A stretch of 64,000 nt of DNA, from NCBI GenBank assembly GCA_013176395.1, contig JABMLP010000014.1, forward strand, positions 1,488,001 to 1,552,000, read 5' to 3'. The notes beneath the pieces were generated by a model, which was not told the DNA's origin, ran no database searches, and was given only the letters and a program-made list of their open reading frames with translations. Both the position numbers and the translations under genes were made by a program. Each line of letters starts with the position of its first letter. Position 1 is the stretch's first letter. This stretch comes from Venturia oleaginea. Lineage: Eukaryota > Ascomycota > Dothideomycetes > Venturiales > Venturiaceae. Shown here in pieces: positions 40,880 to 52,819 of the stretch.

Positions 40880-43080
40880 GTAGTAGTGCTTGCATCGAAA
40901 CCATGGTCTCAGTTTCCGGCCAAGGCCCGAAAGGCGGCCAGTCGTCCGAGTAATTGTTGCAACGGGCACCATGATGGTCGCTTTTACACCAGTCCTTAAA
41001 ACTTTCCTCGCGCCATAATCCAGTAGCAAGCATGAAGTTACGTTGCTAATTGTATAGCCTATTAGTGACCAGAAATTGCCATGACAGGAACCGAGAACAC
41101 TTACCGCCATGTGATCCTGGTTGTAGTCCTTTTTACTAGGATTATCTCGCCATCAGTTTGTGACATGCTCCCCCACTATACACGGATAGTTTCGTTGTTT
41201 GCGTTTATGGTTACTGATACATTCGCCATCATTGCACACAGCGATGGGAATATTAAGAGCCCATTGAGCGATCCGCCAAGCTTGCCCTTCCCAAAGTGTT
41301 GAAAAAATGCTGACTGCATCTCCTGTTCCATCACACCGTCAAAGTGCTTGCCTTTCTTCAACCTGTGATATACAAGTGAAGATCGCACAATATTTTCTTT
41401 GGTGATTCCATGTGTTTCCTTGATGCTGTCGAGACCTTTGGGATCAAAAACGCGGTGATCTTTACCATGGTTCTTCAGGTGAGAGAACCTCCAAGCATCA
41501 GCTAGATCGACCAGCAACAATTCGAGGCATACCTTTGCAAGTAGAAAACCTTGTTCTTGAAACCATGATCATCGATACACACGCGAGCATTTTCCGGTCC
41601 TCTCTTATCCTGAAGACAATTTTTCGTGTTTGATTGAGTGATATAGACATAATCATTACTATTCTAGGAGTTAGACTGAACATATTCATTATCTTGTCAC
41701 ACAACAGTCAAACATACCGCCCACAAACTGTTGATGACCCCAGAAACCATATGGCGTGTCATAAGCTCTTTCAGGCTCTTCTAATAGTTGAAGTCTCCAA
41801 TATCTGCTTGCCAACTATTTATGATTAGTCTTCAAGTTCCTGTGGATCTAGCCTCGAAAAGTCTTACCCAGCTTTTGCAGCTGCAACGATGCTCCGTTCT
41901 TTACTATTCTGCCCATGCATGAGGTCTGCGTGAGCCATTGCTAGGTCGCCTTGAGTTGAAACTATCAATCCTTTGAACACTTTGTGGACAGCGTTGTTAG
42001 CTTGCGATTCTGTTTGACTGCTTGCCTTTAGCTATACTTCAAAATGGTATCAGAGTGATCTTACTCGGGATTTGAGACATCTTTGATAGAGGCAGGTTTG
42101 TTAGACGTGTCTTTCATATGCTCTATCGCGTTTCCAGCACCCACTCCTGCTCTAGCTAGGGAAACCACACTATTGGCAACTTTCGCATTTCCATTAAACT
42201 GCCTTGTCGCTCCTGCAATGCCCGTTGCAACTAGTTCAACCGATCTTCCTATTTCATCTATAACAACTTGTTGAAGTGTAATCAATCCAATGCTACCGAT
42301 CTTTTAGTCTCGGCGCCAAAAATCGTTGGAAGAACTCCTTACAGTCCGGTGCCCATGGCAAAGGCAGCGGTTATTATATTGAGGACGAGACCAATGATAC
42401 CTAAAATGTTCTTCATTCGCCTCTCGCTCTTCTCTTTTTCTTCTCTTCTTTCGTCAATCTTGGTGAAGTTAGTGATAGATCTCAGTAAGTATGAAGAGGG
42501 AGAGATTCTGCTTCAGTAGAGTCCAGAAGATAACTATCCTCATCCGCTAATATGCCATCGATAGCATCTTGCATAGCTTGATGTCTGGCCTCGAAATCTT
42601 CATTCAGTTTCTGCATGAATATGCCCGAAAAATAAACCTTAATCTGATCATCACAACTGAGTTTCTGATTCACGTCTTGAAAGTCGCCAGCCTAGACAGA
42701 AGTTGGAATGCGCTTACACAATCCATTTCGATACCTACTGTACATGGCCTGCCCGGGCAAAATGTTGGTGGCTTTGTTCCCAGGGATATAAGTCTCGAAA
42801 AACCCACCACTTTATCAATATTGGGAGCCGGAGGCCTGATAGCGGATGCAAAGTGATATTCCTACCATCTACTGAAGTTCTTATCCTTGCCTGGCGGGGA
42901 CATCTTCTTCCATTCGTCAAACTTCTCCTCTATAAATCCAGGTTTTTTTTTTTACTGAAGGACGTCTCTTTATTGAACTTGATCTTGAGGTCTCCACGCT
43001 TCTTGGCCCCGTCAAGCGCACTGGTTGGTGCTTGAATCTGGGTAGCGGAACTTGGGGAGGCGGATGAAAATTTGTCTAAC
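40880..43080 (-). pseudogene. Decayed C-terminal region of a class V (GH18) chitinase/killer-toxin-like gene
   Basis: Discontinuous but ordered protein-like blocks run along the minus strand: ETSFSKKKKP-like text at about 42950; PAPNIDKVVGFFETYIPGNK; KLSCDDQIKVYFSGIF; a charged helix (IDERREEKEKSERR) followed by a hydrophobic segment; SVELVATGIAGATRQFNG; MTRHMVSGVINSLW; RGPENARVCIDDHGFKNKV; IETHGI-type text (SIKETHGITKENIVRSS); and LWREESFKDWCKSDHHG. The order resembles the C-terminal module of fungal subgroup C chitinases, also annotated as killer toxin subunits. Damage: 11 A (42943-42953) where the frame needs 12, in-frame stops at 42862, 42692, 41781 and 41153 (plus-strand left ends), and a frame change near 41270. 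Plausible introns remain. No GH18 catalytic domain or LysM part lies upstream, so it is only a fragment. The family call is from memory. Confidence 0.5.
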
Positions 43081-45616
43081 ACTTTAATGGTAGTGACCGT
43101 TCATATCTAGTATCTCTAACACGTGTGTCAACGTATGTTGATCATCGACCCTGTGCATAGTGAGCTTCAATCGAACTGACAAGTTGAGACGCAATGTTCA
43201 CTTACCAGCAGCGCAATGAAATTAGTGTTTAGCTTGTGTGCTAAGGGCTATTACTTATTGAACAAGGGCAATGTCTCTCATTTGCATGAGACATATTCGG
43301 ATTGCATATGATAACCAACAACCAATACGTACCTCGTGGATATATTTGTGGAGATTGTGGCACTCGTCGGCGTAGAGTCCCTCTTCCGATCTCGGCGCAC
43401 GCTCGCAACCTGAAGACTAGAAGGCTTAAGCTTTACGATCCTTCTAGTATAAAAAAGACCTACCTGGTGATCGTAGCGAATGTTGGTTTCTCAATTGCGT
43501 GAACAGGCACTAGCCTAGTCACTGCCATTTCGTTCTGATATGAATCTCTATTCTGACTGATAGAAAAGAAATAAGCTAGCGAGAAAACGTAGTCGCGACA
43601 CCAAGTGATACGGAGGATGGTAGACCAGACCCAAGCCTGGGTCGCCCAATTAGGCCCCATCTCTATTGGTAATGAGTCAATTGGGGTGATACTGTCTGCC
43701 ACTGATGCCAAAATCAAGAAGCAAAAAGTGAAATGAAAGAGGTAGGTATGGTAGCTTGGGCCACATATTGCAAGCACTCCAGAGTTTCCGGTGATGCAGG
43801 ACTCGCGGATGTCTAGCAGAGCACATGACCTTCATATCTTGTTATCGATCGTACCAAGATCTCTGCAACGCTTCCAGTCACCCCAGTGTCGGAAACAGTA
43901 GTACCAGTTTTTTTTTCATGTTCGAGTTACGCCAGCTGATTATGGCAACAATGCTCGAGAACGAATGCTAGGTCGATTGTTGTTCTTCGGAGCAAGTTTA
44001 GTCGCTTGAACTTCGACATACAGCAGACGTGTAAATCAAATGCTGATACCAAATGCTATTTTCTATCCCATATCCAGGACTCACGGGGGAGGCCCTTTAT
44101 ATGCATCAAAGTTCAATGTGCCATGATGCCTGGTATAGTCATGCCGCTATGTACCTTTTCAATGGATGAGAGAGTAGGCCGTAGGAGATGGTGGGAAACG
44201 AGCAGTCGGCGACAGCACCTGATAGTGCACATGTTGCTGAGCTTCGGAGCGATGGTGATGGCGAGACGCGGTCAACTTCGAGTTCAAAATGCCAAGACGC
44301 TAACGTCCGGCCCCTGCATTCTGACACTCTGTCTCGATCAGCTGATCTTTCAGCCTTGTCCATGTTAGGAACTTTATCACATAACGCACTATAATCCTGT
44401 AATTATAAAATAAAGAACACGCGTAAAGATCCTAGAATTTTTAGCGATTGTCTTAGTATATAAAATACGATGGCCTCCAAAATCGAATTTCCAGCCTGTA
44501 CGAGGCGGAGGCTACGAACCTTCCATATCGTCTCGACGATGATGGGAGAGCCGATGGAAATCGCTGTCCGTTGACTCACCCTCCACGGGCATCGGACAGC
44601 ACGTCGTGGTGGTTTGCCTGGTAGAGCGGACTCTACCACACCACGAGCAATGCTCCTGGACACAGGGAAAACTCAGGGAAAACTCAGTACGTAGTAAGAG
44701 ATGGCAATACAGCAATTACACGAAAAGCAACGTATACTGGAAGTACCACGCTGGCACCGAGTCGGAGGAGTTCAAGTCCCGCCAAGGCCGCACAAAGAGT
44801 CCAAAATTCTTAACTACGACTACTACCTTACCTACTTCCCACACCACCTCACCTACCCCGTACCGGGCGTGTACCGATACCTCCTCCGCAATAGTCTGAA
44901 GAGACTCCACCTCACCTACCTTACCTACTACGCAATAGTCTGAAGAGACTCCACCTCACCTACCACCAACGATGGCGCGAGAATCCAAAGGGGCCGCAAT
45001 AGGAGCTGGAGGATAAAAGGCAGGGCAACATCGAAAAGTGAGCGGAATAGAGAAGGTAAAGGGCAGGAGGAGAAGGAAAAAGGGCAGGGTAACATCTAAA
45101 AGTGAGCGGGGAGGAGGAAGACCATCCCGGTACAGGGACAAAGGGCAGGAGTGATAGGAAGAAAAGGGGCAGGTTAAGGGTAGGAGGGTATTCTGATGAT
45201 GTGAGCTGGGGGGACGACGGACCACGGCAGGTTAAGGCATGGTATATATTGGGGATAGGAAATCTCCGTATATGACGGTTCTCATGTGAAACGACTGCAG
45301 ATTTTAGGCAGAGGACACGGCTCAGGAGCCGCAGAGGAGCTGTACTGGCGGGAGTAGGATAGATGACCCGGGTAGTAAAGTAGGGGGCATAGTAAGAGTA
45401 GGTGTACGGGCAAGTCGAAAGACGTCAAGATAGCGAAGGGACCGGACCGTTAATGGCCCCCTTACGCACCGTATGGATTCCCCTCAGGATAGATTCGAGA
45501 GACTTTTTTATCTCAGAGAGTTGGGTTTTTGCGATTGTAGATAAGAGATTGTGAGCACACGGCACAGCAGCCATTACATACCACGTAAAATCTGATTATT
45601 ATTATTATTATTATTA
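43081..45616. other. Intergenic/accessory region of 2.5 kb without recognised gene
   Basis: No conserved gene. A 33-bp phrase (CAATAGTCTGAAGAGACTCC and the following CACCTCACCTAC) occurs twice at about 44889 and 44933. The stretch 44980-45240 is purine-rich with repeated AAAGGGCAGG and AAAAGTGAGCGG words. A trinucleotide ATT run at 45598-45614 abuts the next transposon. Confidence 0.4.
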
Positions 45617-45694
45617 ATGTATTCCACCACCGAGCCGGCCACTTTTCCTTGGCACGACCAACTCATATTACGCCTCTTCAATTTTATCGCTATC

Positions 45695-47194
45695 TGTTAC
45701 GCTGAACGAGAAAAACAGAGTTATTCGGAAGTAGATTCAACACGAACTTAACGATAGGAGCCGATGAACAGAACGAGTGTCACCCTGTGACTTGACTGTA
45801 TTGACTAAGGAGGTTGAGTACCCCGTGGCATCTGCATTGATTGATTGATTGATTTTATCCTACTCGGTTGCAGCCGCTTAATCACGCAGCAATGTCCGGT
45901 TAGGAGGACTTCATCAGACAGCCGACACGTGATAGATTATATAATCCACCGCGCCCCACTTCGCCCCGTTCACTGAAACAAGACCAGCTGTCCCCTCGGT
46001 CCTCCCTCTTTTCCCTTAACCAGTATCTCCAAATGCCCGCTGGCTCTTGTAGATACTGGTTACTCTGCTAGTATATCTGTGCTATGTAGACTCAAGAGGC
46101 AATGCCTCGTGTTTCGCTATCCTTCTACCTACAGTCTCTCTCTAATGCTCAGCTTTGTCTATCTGTTTCGCCTTATCCCTCAAGGCCAATGGGTTCCCTA
46201 AGTATGTTTCTGCTTGTGAAAGTTGCCTTACACCAGATTCCTATGCGGCAGTGTATTTGGTTGTGTGATGCTGGAGACAATAGTAACCATCGTAGTCGTG
46301 ATTTCGCTGCTTGGGTGTTATACTCCGGGTATGCCCGTAGACGAGGCTGTCTGGTAGCTGCCGTATTGTATGGCGCCGATCGTGCTATAGACCTGCCGTC
46401 TTATAGTCGGAGCCTACCTGCTGCTAGTCGCTCTCCCTGCTTGCTATATCGCGCTCCTACTCTTGCCAATGCCATAACTGGGACGCAACAGTCTGGGGAG
46501 AGGCTCAAGGCTACGTCTGCTGGCTTGTAAGGAGGGGATTTGCCGCCAATAAGCTCCTTCTATGCGTCCTTACTGCTTACTGTGTCGCGCACCTACTCTT
46601 GCCAATGCCATAACTGGGACGTAACAGTTTGGGGAGAGGCTCAAGGCTCTGGGCAACAGCTTGTAGCACGACGGTTTGCCAAGACGTTGGGAGAGGTTGT
46701 CTAGTCGTTGCAGTGGTGTGTGGTGCCGATTGTTGCACACCGGGCGTCTGGTGTTTGAGTTGTGTTGAAGGTATTGCCGTTCTAGCGGTGACTCGTCGAC
46801 TCGGAGCGTTGCAGTGTCATCTGGGGTGATGGACTAGCCGGGAGATAGTGACTAGATGGTTGCTGTTGTCTTTGGTGGACGCATCGTTCGTGTAGCTTGC
46901 TCATGTATTCGTCTGCTTGCTCTGCCGTGGCCGCAACGGCGACTCTAGAGGTATCTCATCGACGCTGAGGGACGCGCGATGGCCTCTAGAGGCCGGAGCG
47001 GCCACTGGCGGAGGTGTTTTGATGATCTTTAGATGATACTTCTGTAAATTCCAAAAATTGAGTTCTCGCTGTGTGTGCTATCTTCGTCTCTCCGTGGCAT
47101 CTGCATGCATATATATGCATGTTAATGCATTCCTTGGCATCTATCACATGCACTATGCCTGAGGTATCAAGGACTGGCATGCCACTATTCAACA
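45695..47194. repeat. Solo LTR (231 bp) split by a retroposon insertion, flanked by CTATC
   Basis: The left part 45695-45837 begins TGTTACGCTGAACG and the right part 47107-47194 ends CACTATTCAACA. Both are flanked by CTATC (45690-45694 and 47195-47199). Taking out the inner 1,254-bp insertion and one copy of its 15-bp duplication leaves exactly 231 bp, the length of the other solo LTR at 29354-29584. Confidence 0.85.
45838..47091 (-). repeat. Retroposon-like repeat, copy 2 (apparently full length)
   Basis: The 1,254-bp unit starts with (TTGA)n on the plus strand and is bounded by a 15-bp duplication CCGTGGCATCTGCAT (45823-45837 and 47092-47106) of the host LTR. A long duplication plus a simple-repeat end is typical of LINE-type retrotransposition in which the minus strand is the RNA sense. 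I recognise no reverse transcriptase inside, so it would be non-autonomous (SINE-like) or an internally deleted LINE. Its 5' 265 bp (46826-47091) are absent from copy 1. Confidence 0.7.
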
Positions 47195-48095
47195 CTATCA
47201 ACAATAGATTCCAAGTCTGTCGTGCTGCTATCTGATTCAGAAGATATCTCGACATCCTTTTTACACGTTCGCGCATTGCGCCCAGTCGCGCCGCAGTTCC
47301 CACAGCGCCGTAAAGCTGGCCGGGCTGTTTCTTGATTACCACTACCACGAGCCTTCTTTGATTTCTGATGCGCTACAGACGCCTCAGCAGCTACCTGCGC
47401 TGCTGCAGTCCCGTACTCTATAGTACCACCTTGCTGGATCCACTTCTTTTTGCGTGATTTTCGCTTCGTCATTACTGCCAATTGCTCTTCAAGCTCGTGG
47501 TTTCGTGCAATAAGTAGAGCGTTCTGGTGCAGCATCAATTCAGCGCCCTTGACAAGCTGAGAGAAGCCAGTCTGCGCAGTAACTGGTGACCGATTAAAAG
47601 ATTCGCGTACAAGCTTTGATTGAGATCCAAATTCTTGAGTATTGCTTGGAGTCTTCGACTGCCACGGCGTCTCCTGCGGTCGGGGTGCTGGTGGGGTACG
47701 TAGCCGTACTTCAAGGCGACCCAATACCACCTCCGCGTTAATAGGGGCTAGCTCTACCATCTCAAAAGCCTTTCGACAGTTCTCTTCTGTAAAGACGTCG
47801 GAAAACGCGTCTTTGAAGGCCGGGAGGAAGCCTTTTTTGTTGATATGGTAGACGCGTCGGCGTGCCAAGTCTCGAACTCGTTGAGAGTACTTGCACTTCA
47901 ACGGCGAGAAGCAGACCACATCAAGCGGCTGGAGGATATGCGATGAATGAGGTGATCAGAGGGCATTTGGTGTTTGATGTTAAAGGCTGCAGCAGCGCGC
48001 CGTAGGCTTTGAAATTGGCCAGAGGTATAGGGCTGAAGAGCGAGATCAATTCTGCCTTCTTCTTGAACGGCTATCGCGTTGCGTTGTTGAGACAT
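47185..48095 (-). pseudogene. Transposase remnant of the 45617-48399 element
   Basis: The N-terminal frame (MSQQRNAIAVQEEGRIDLAL and SLRRAAAAFNIKH) is the start of the helix-turn-helix typical of Fot/pogo transposases. It is followed immediately by the end of the catalytic domain (QPLDVVCFSPLK, third Asp block) in another frame, so the central DDE core has been deleted. The C-terminal part is open: a basic KRKSRKKK stretch and a zinc knuckle CGNCGATGRNARTC. The last codons and stop now come from the solo LTR; without it the frame would end in an acidic DKIEEA. Confidence 0.8.
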
Positions 48096-48399
48096 TGCGT
48101 GTTGAAGAGGATAAGGGCTGTGCCAAGGAAAAGTGGCCGGCTCGGTGGTGTGGCCGGCTGTCACGTTTGACCTTGGACTTGACTTGGAAGCATGACTTGA
48201 ATTCTATGGGATGTGCGAAGTTGTAAGGATGAGGAGCTAACTAAGAGGTAGAGACGAGTCTAAATACTTGCGACCGGTCTCGCGCTAGACCTGATCGCGC
48301 TAGACCTGATCGAGCAGAACCACCACATTTAACTACATTTAACTGCATTCGAATACCAACATAGTTCGATCATGACACCGGCTCGGTGGTGGAATACGT

Positions 48400-49427
48400 T
48401 AAATATAAGGTAATAAATATTCCCGAATACGAAACGAGATCTCGGCTATTCGATACGATATTCCCGAAGAGGGTAGCGCTATTCCCAAATAGAATAATCC
48501 TTGAAAAGTGTGAGAGGCGTGGTCGATATGTTTTTCAATTGACTATCCTGATTGACGAGTATTACAAACTTGAAGAAAAGAGAGAAAGACTAGAATACAT
48601 GGTTTTATAATCAGTGGTGGTGGGGTTGTGGAATCTTCCAGAAGTTTCCAAAGGTTGAGGGCATAGCCGAGAACCACAATCTAGGCCATAGCCTGTGACA
48701 AAAAGAGCTTGATGCCTAGGTTTTTTAGTATTCCAAAGAGAAAACCTATCGTTATGAAAGGTATTTACACCCATTAATAGAGATTAAATACTCGTAAGTC
48801 ATTCATCGGTTACTGTTAGGTCAATTGAGGCCTCATGCAGTTACCAATTCACTCGTTGTTCGTACATCTTTGCTAGCCAACAATTCCGCCTTCACTTACT
48901 GGGAGTACCTTTAGTTACGACTCGTCAGGGTACTTGCGCATGATGGTTGGGAGAAAGATCAGGGTTTCCATGGATTTAGTTCATGCCTTGTATAATTATG
49001 CGCAACATATGTCTCCGAATATTAGGAGGCCTATCTTGAATTATGGGTTTGATGTGATTGAGGGCGCTGGTGATGAATGACGGGCGAGATAGAGATGGGG
49101 ATAGGGAAGAAATTGAGCAGCTGCTAGGCTCCACTGTAGTGAGATTGCTCCCTAGCACTACGACGGGGCTACCTACCCTAATTACGAAAACAAAATCGCC
49201 AGATCGTTTGATGAATGATTAAACTTTAGGCACTTATTTCTTTTTCGACTTACTTTCATAACATGATAACCATTCTCATTGAAAGCCAAGTTACCACTTT
49301 GCTAATAGCAAGAATGGGCTATGCACCCCTGGAGAGACAGCTACTTCCAATAGGAAAACCACTTCTCTCACTTCTGGATCAAAGATTATTACGATTGTAT
49401 TTTTGAATTTTTGCACAGACTAACGCC
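48400..49427. other. Intergenic region of 1.0 kb
   Basis: No gene recognised. A 74-codon plus-strand frame that begins inside the transposon end (48386-48610) has no known match. Confidence 0.4.
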
Positions 49428-50456
49428 CTACGCACCACTCATCTTCTTAAACTGAGTAATAGCAAAACAAGCAGCCTTGGCAATATAATACCCATCCTCA
49501 TTATAAGCTAAATGCGCATTCTTAGAACTCTTCGCCGTTCTCTTGACCTCAGCAGTGCAGTCATCCCCATCTACCAATGCATGTCTCTTCATGCCACTCA
49601 TACCAGCCATACCTTCCATCGCACCCTTCGGAGCTTCGCTTGTAGTCTTCGGGACGGCAGCGGACATCCCGGGCATATCCGCCATCGGAGGTTCGGTAGG
49701 AATCTTTGGCGCAGTGTCCGTCTCACCACTCGCCTTGGGTGGTGTCTTATCTTTGGGCACGCCTTTGGGTATGCCCTTTGGCATTCCGCTTCCTCCAGGG
49801 GCTTTGGCTCCGCCAGCGCTATCGCAGACCTGGAACGAAGGTGTCAGTCTCTTCCTAGCTTCAAGATGAGCGGGATAGTCCTACAAAGTCTCCTTTGTTG
49901 CAGTATGAGTTGCAACGATCCTTCACCGCTTCAGGACAAGGCGGGCTTCCAAACATGGTAACAGCAACAACCCTTGCCAAAATATCTTTTGGAATCTTAG
50001 GGATGGTGCTCACAGTCACCATGCCACCTTTACATCGTCAGTGATGAGCCTCCCTAATGCTATGTGAATGAGCTCACCTTGCGAATGGCCGCCCAGAACG
50101 AACATTTGTTTAGGGCAGGCGGTGGACTGTTTGGTGAGCTGATCGAGTATATCTTTGTTACCCAGATCAGCTCCACCCATGCCGGCTGGATAGTGAACAG
50201 GCCATCCAGTTGTTCCAGGTACAAGTTTGGTGATGTTGTTATAGAGAGATGCGCCAGCGGCTCCGTATCCTAGAGACCAGGTTTTAGCGGCAGCTGCCTC
50301 GAATTTTGCTGCCCCATCTGCAGCGGCGAAATCGGCTGGCTTTAAGCCAGCGGGCGGCTCTGTAGTTGCGCGAGCGTAGACAAAGTGAAGAGGCGCACAC
50401 TCTGCCGCGTGACTGGCGGGCAGGAAAGCTGCGAGGAGAACGAGCGTAGATCGCAT
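49428..50456 (-). CDS. Cutinase-like secreted esterase (CE5 family) with a low-complexity insertion
   Basis: Cutinases are secreted serine esterases that split plant cutin or similar esters. Three exons, 50456-50078, 50027-49885 and 49829-49428, give 307 residues through introns of 50 and 55 bp. A signal peptide (MRSTLVLLAAFLPASHA) is followed by APLHFVYARATTE, the nucleophile elbow GGHSQGG (formed across the first splice), VVAVTMFGSPPCP, and CNSYCNKGDF-VCD (across the second splice) with the catalytic Asp. The His motif AHLAYNEDGYYI comes only about 90 residues later, after a Gly/Pro/Lys/Met-rich low-complexity stretch (GMPKGIPKGVPKDKTPPK). Ordinary cutinases have Asp and His about a dozen residues apart. 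Reading the first exon without its intron gives a false stop just after GHSQG, so the first intron matters. Confidence 0.88.
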
Positions 50457-51912
50457 ATTGAATAATTGCAGATGCTCTCAATGGGATCGATGAAAAAGAT
50501 TTCCCGTTCTCAAAACTAAGATTTGTGATTCGCGATTTTTTCTAGGAGACTCGGTCAGTCCTTATACCACTGCTGGATGCCTTCATTGAAGACTAGACCG
50601 GGCAGTGTACAGATCGAGCTGTATCTAATCTGACGGGAGGGACTCGATATTGTGATTGAACGGGATGTCCAACAACGTGTATGGAGGAAGGCCAATAGGC
50701 GGCCGATCACCACTAAAAAAAGGTGATTGGGAAGGGATGGCAAACGAAAAGCGCGCATGAGTATCCAGTCCATCTCGTTTGCAATATAGTAAAGCGAGCT
50801 GCAGATTGGATTACCTTGGGGAGTATGAGTTCATGGATTCAGAGACAGGTACTAGTTGCGAGACCATCGGCCGACGTTCTTTTGAGATGGAATGATTCGA
50901 ATCTATGACTTTAAGCGAGCATCTGGCTAGCCTCCTTGTCTTTGTTATCGCTGTTGCAGACAGATACACAAGCAATATAGCTGTGGTAACTTCCTGACGT
51001 AGGTAGTTCGGCAGATCCGTTCTGGTTATCAACGTCTGTGACTGTTACAGACATTAAAAGACCATTGTTGTCAAGTGAATCGCATCCACCTCAATACAAA
51101 TGTTTGGAGGTGAAGAGAAGGGGCCATTCTTCGTTATCCAATACGGTGCCTGGCATAGCAACCAGCTTCCAAAAAGTATTTAGTTGTGGGCGAACTTTGA
51201 GGTACTCGTGTGTAGCAATCGGAGGTCTGCCCCTATGATTTTGGAATGCTGAGGGTGGTCGGCCAATATATGCAACACCGCCGGCCTCCACTCCGTAGGC
51301 CAGATTTAGACTAGACTAGGAGCTGATTTTGCATGGTCAGCAACAGTAAGATCCAATCATGCGAAAGCGAAAGCGAGTGGTCTAGAGGCGACATGCACCA
51401 AAAATACTAGTAGACAGCGATTGGCGGTTTGGGTAATTGTTGTCCGGTGCTTCAATCGTTCTCGCGCCCCGTTGGACGAAGGGGACGTTGATTCCGAAGA
51501 GGACGACAGTTCAGAGAGGAAGCCATTTTATGGGAGAAAGGATGGACGACTTCGCCATGGCTGCTCCGGCATGAAGAAACACATCCAAGTGCGTGAGCAT
51601 GGATGCGAGCCTTCAAATAAGATGACAATGAGAGATATATGGCAAAAGGTGGTATGGGTGTTGGCGGTGAAGTGTAGAAGGGATTCCTTCCGGCTAAACA
51701 GAACGCCATGACGAACAGCACGTGAGAAACAACTTTGAAGTCCAATTTCATAGTGCAATAGTTCTATTTCACCTCCCGGAACCCAAACTCATGATATCCA
51801 TACTCCAATGATTGTGGTTAGAGATGGAGATGTTGCTCTCAGGGACGGCCAGATTATGACAGTCAAAAGGAAATCATGAATTCATATTGTACAATGCCAC
51901 TTCATGCCATTC
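50457..51912. other. Intergenic region of 1.5 kb
   Basis: No gene recognised. Several short open frames on both strands show no known domain. The left end holds the cutinase promoter. Confidence 0.4.
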
Positions 51913-52819
51913 TTACACCTTGTCAATGCTATTCCTCTCAGCGTACAACTTCTCGATGTCCCTTACCAAATCGCCTGGAGCACTTCCCCTAGGACAATCT
52001 TTCCACTCGCCGCCATCTCGCACACATCTGACTTCTTCCTCAAGCCTCACTGTACACGAGATGCCCGCGCCCACCCTCTTGGATCTCTCCACACTCTCTC
52101 TCAACAGCCCCATTCCAAACGCCCCATCCTCCCTACTGGCACAGTCATTAAGCTTCTCAAAATCAATGCCACTCTCCAGAGCACACTCCTGCACCAATTC
52201 CCTCGCTGGAATCTCGCTATACCGTTTCGATAAGCAGAATGTGAATCCGAGATAGATTTTCGGATCGGGGTAAGAGTGTGCGGCGCAGAGTTCGAGAATG
52301 TTTCCGAGGCATTCAGTTGGGCCATGCATACATGCTATGTCGCCATCGGGCTGGGGAGTGCCAATATAGGAGAGGGTGAAGTTTACTTTGGAGAGGGTGT
52401 CTGCTTGAGAAAGGGTGGGCAGGAGGAGGTTTTGGAGGCAGCCTAGGGCATCTGGACATTTGGACCTGCTGTTGCATTAGTAGAAGAGTTTGAAGTTATG
52501 CTGTTGAAGTCGAAGGCTGTGGGAAGACAAACATAATATGTGCATCCAACGGTACTTTCCACTTCCCGTCGTCCACCTCTATACCTTTTCTCCACTTGTC
52601 CGTTGTGAGAGAGCTAAACAATTCCGTGTCTATAACTCCCGAGTGTCCAGCCAGCGGAATAGGAGTGTGTTGTGAGACTTTGGTAAGGTGCCAGAACAAG
52701 AGCATGAATGAGCCCGCAAAGAGGCAAAGGTACTTCATGCGACTCCGAGTGGTGACATGGTATGTCGGCCGTCGTTCTCGAATGGGCGTTTGCACTGGTG
52801 GATAGCCATGTTTCTCCAT
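51913..52819 (-). CDS. GILT-like thiol reductase family protein, single-pass membrane anchored
   Basis: Relatives of gamma-interferon-inducible lysosomal thiol reductase reduce disulfides in acidic compartments; fungal members are of unknown physiological role. Two exons, 52819-52533 and 52465-51913, encode 279 residues; the donor is the less common GTTTGT. The N-terminal 27 residues are cytoplasmic (ERRPTYHVTTRSR), followed by one membrane span (YLCLFAGSFMLLFWHL). The splice joins VPLDAHIM to SKCPDALGC, the redox motif, here with five residues between the Cys rather than the classical CxxC. Next come NFTLSYIG, MHGPTECLGNILELCAA (GILT signature), YLGFTFCL, IDFEKLNDCAS and RDGGEWKDC. All Cys expected in the family are present. 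Confidence 0.88.

Larger units (their letters stand above)
45617..48399 (-). mobile_element. Deleted Fot/pogo-type DNA transposon carrying nested insertions
   Basis: The ends are inverted repeats of about 22 bp, ATGTATTCCACCACCGAGCC at the left and the same with one change read on the minus strand from 48399, flanked by TA (45615-45616 and 48400-48401). The inverted repeat is repeated just inside the right end: 48121-48150 is an exact inverse of 45625-45654. Inside lie a transposase pseudogene on the minus strand and a solo LTR, which itself holds a retroposon copy. The TIR sequence differs from the other two Fot-type elements in the window, so this is a third family. Confidence 0.8.

Noticed and set aside
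44610..44650. tRNA-like D-arm text GCCTGGTAGAGCGG
   Set aside because: No matching T-arm or acceptor stem at the right distance.
44765..44785. T-arm-like GAGTTCAAGTCCCGCC
   Set aside because: The T-stem does not pair and no A box lies upstream at tRNA spacing.
44980..45240. Purine-rich block as a coding region (89-codon minus frame)
   Set aside because: Low-complexity repeats produce the frame; no domain.
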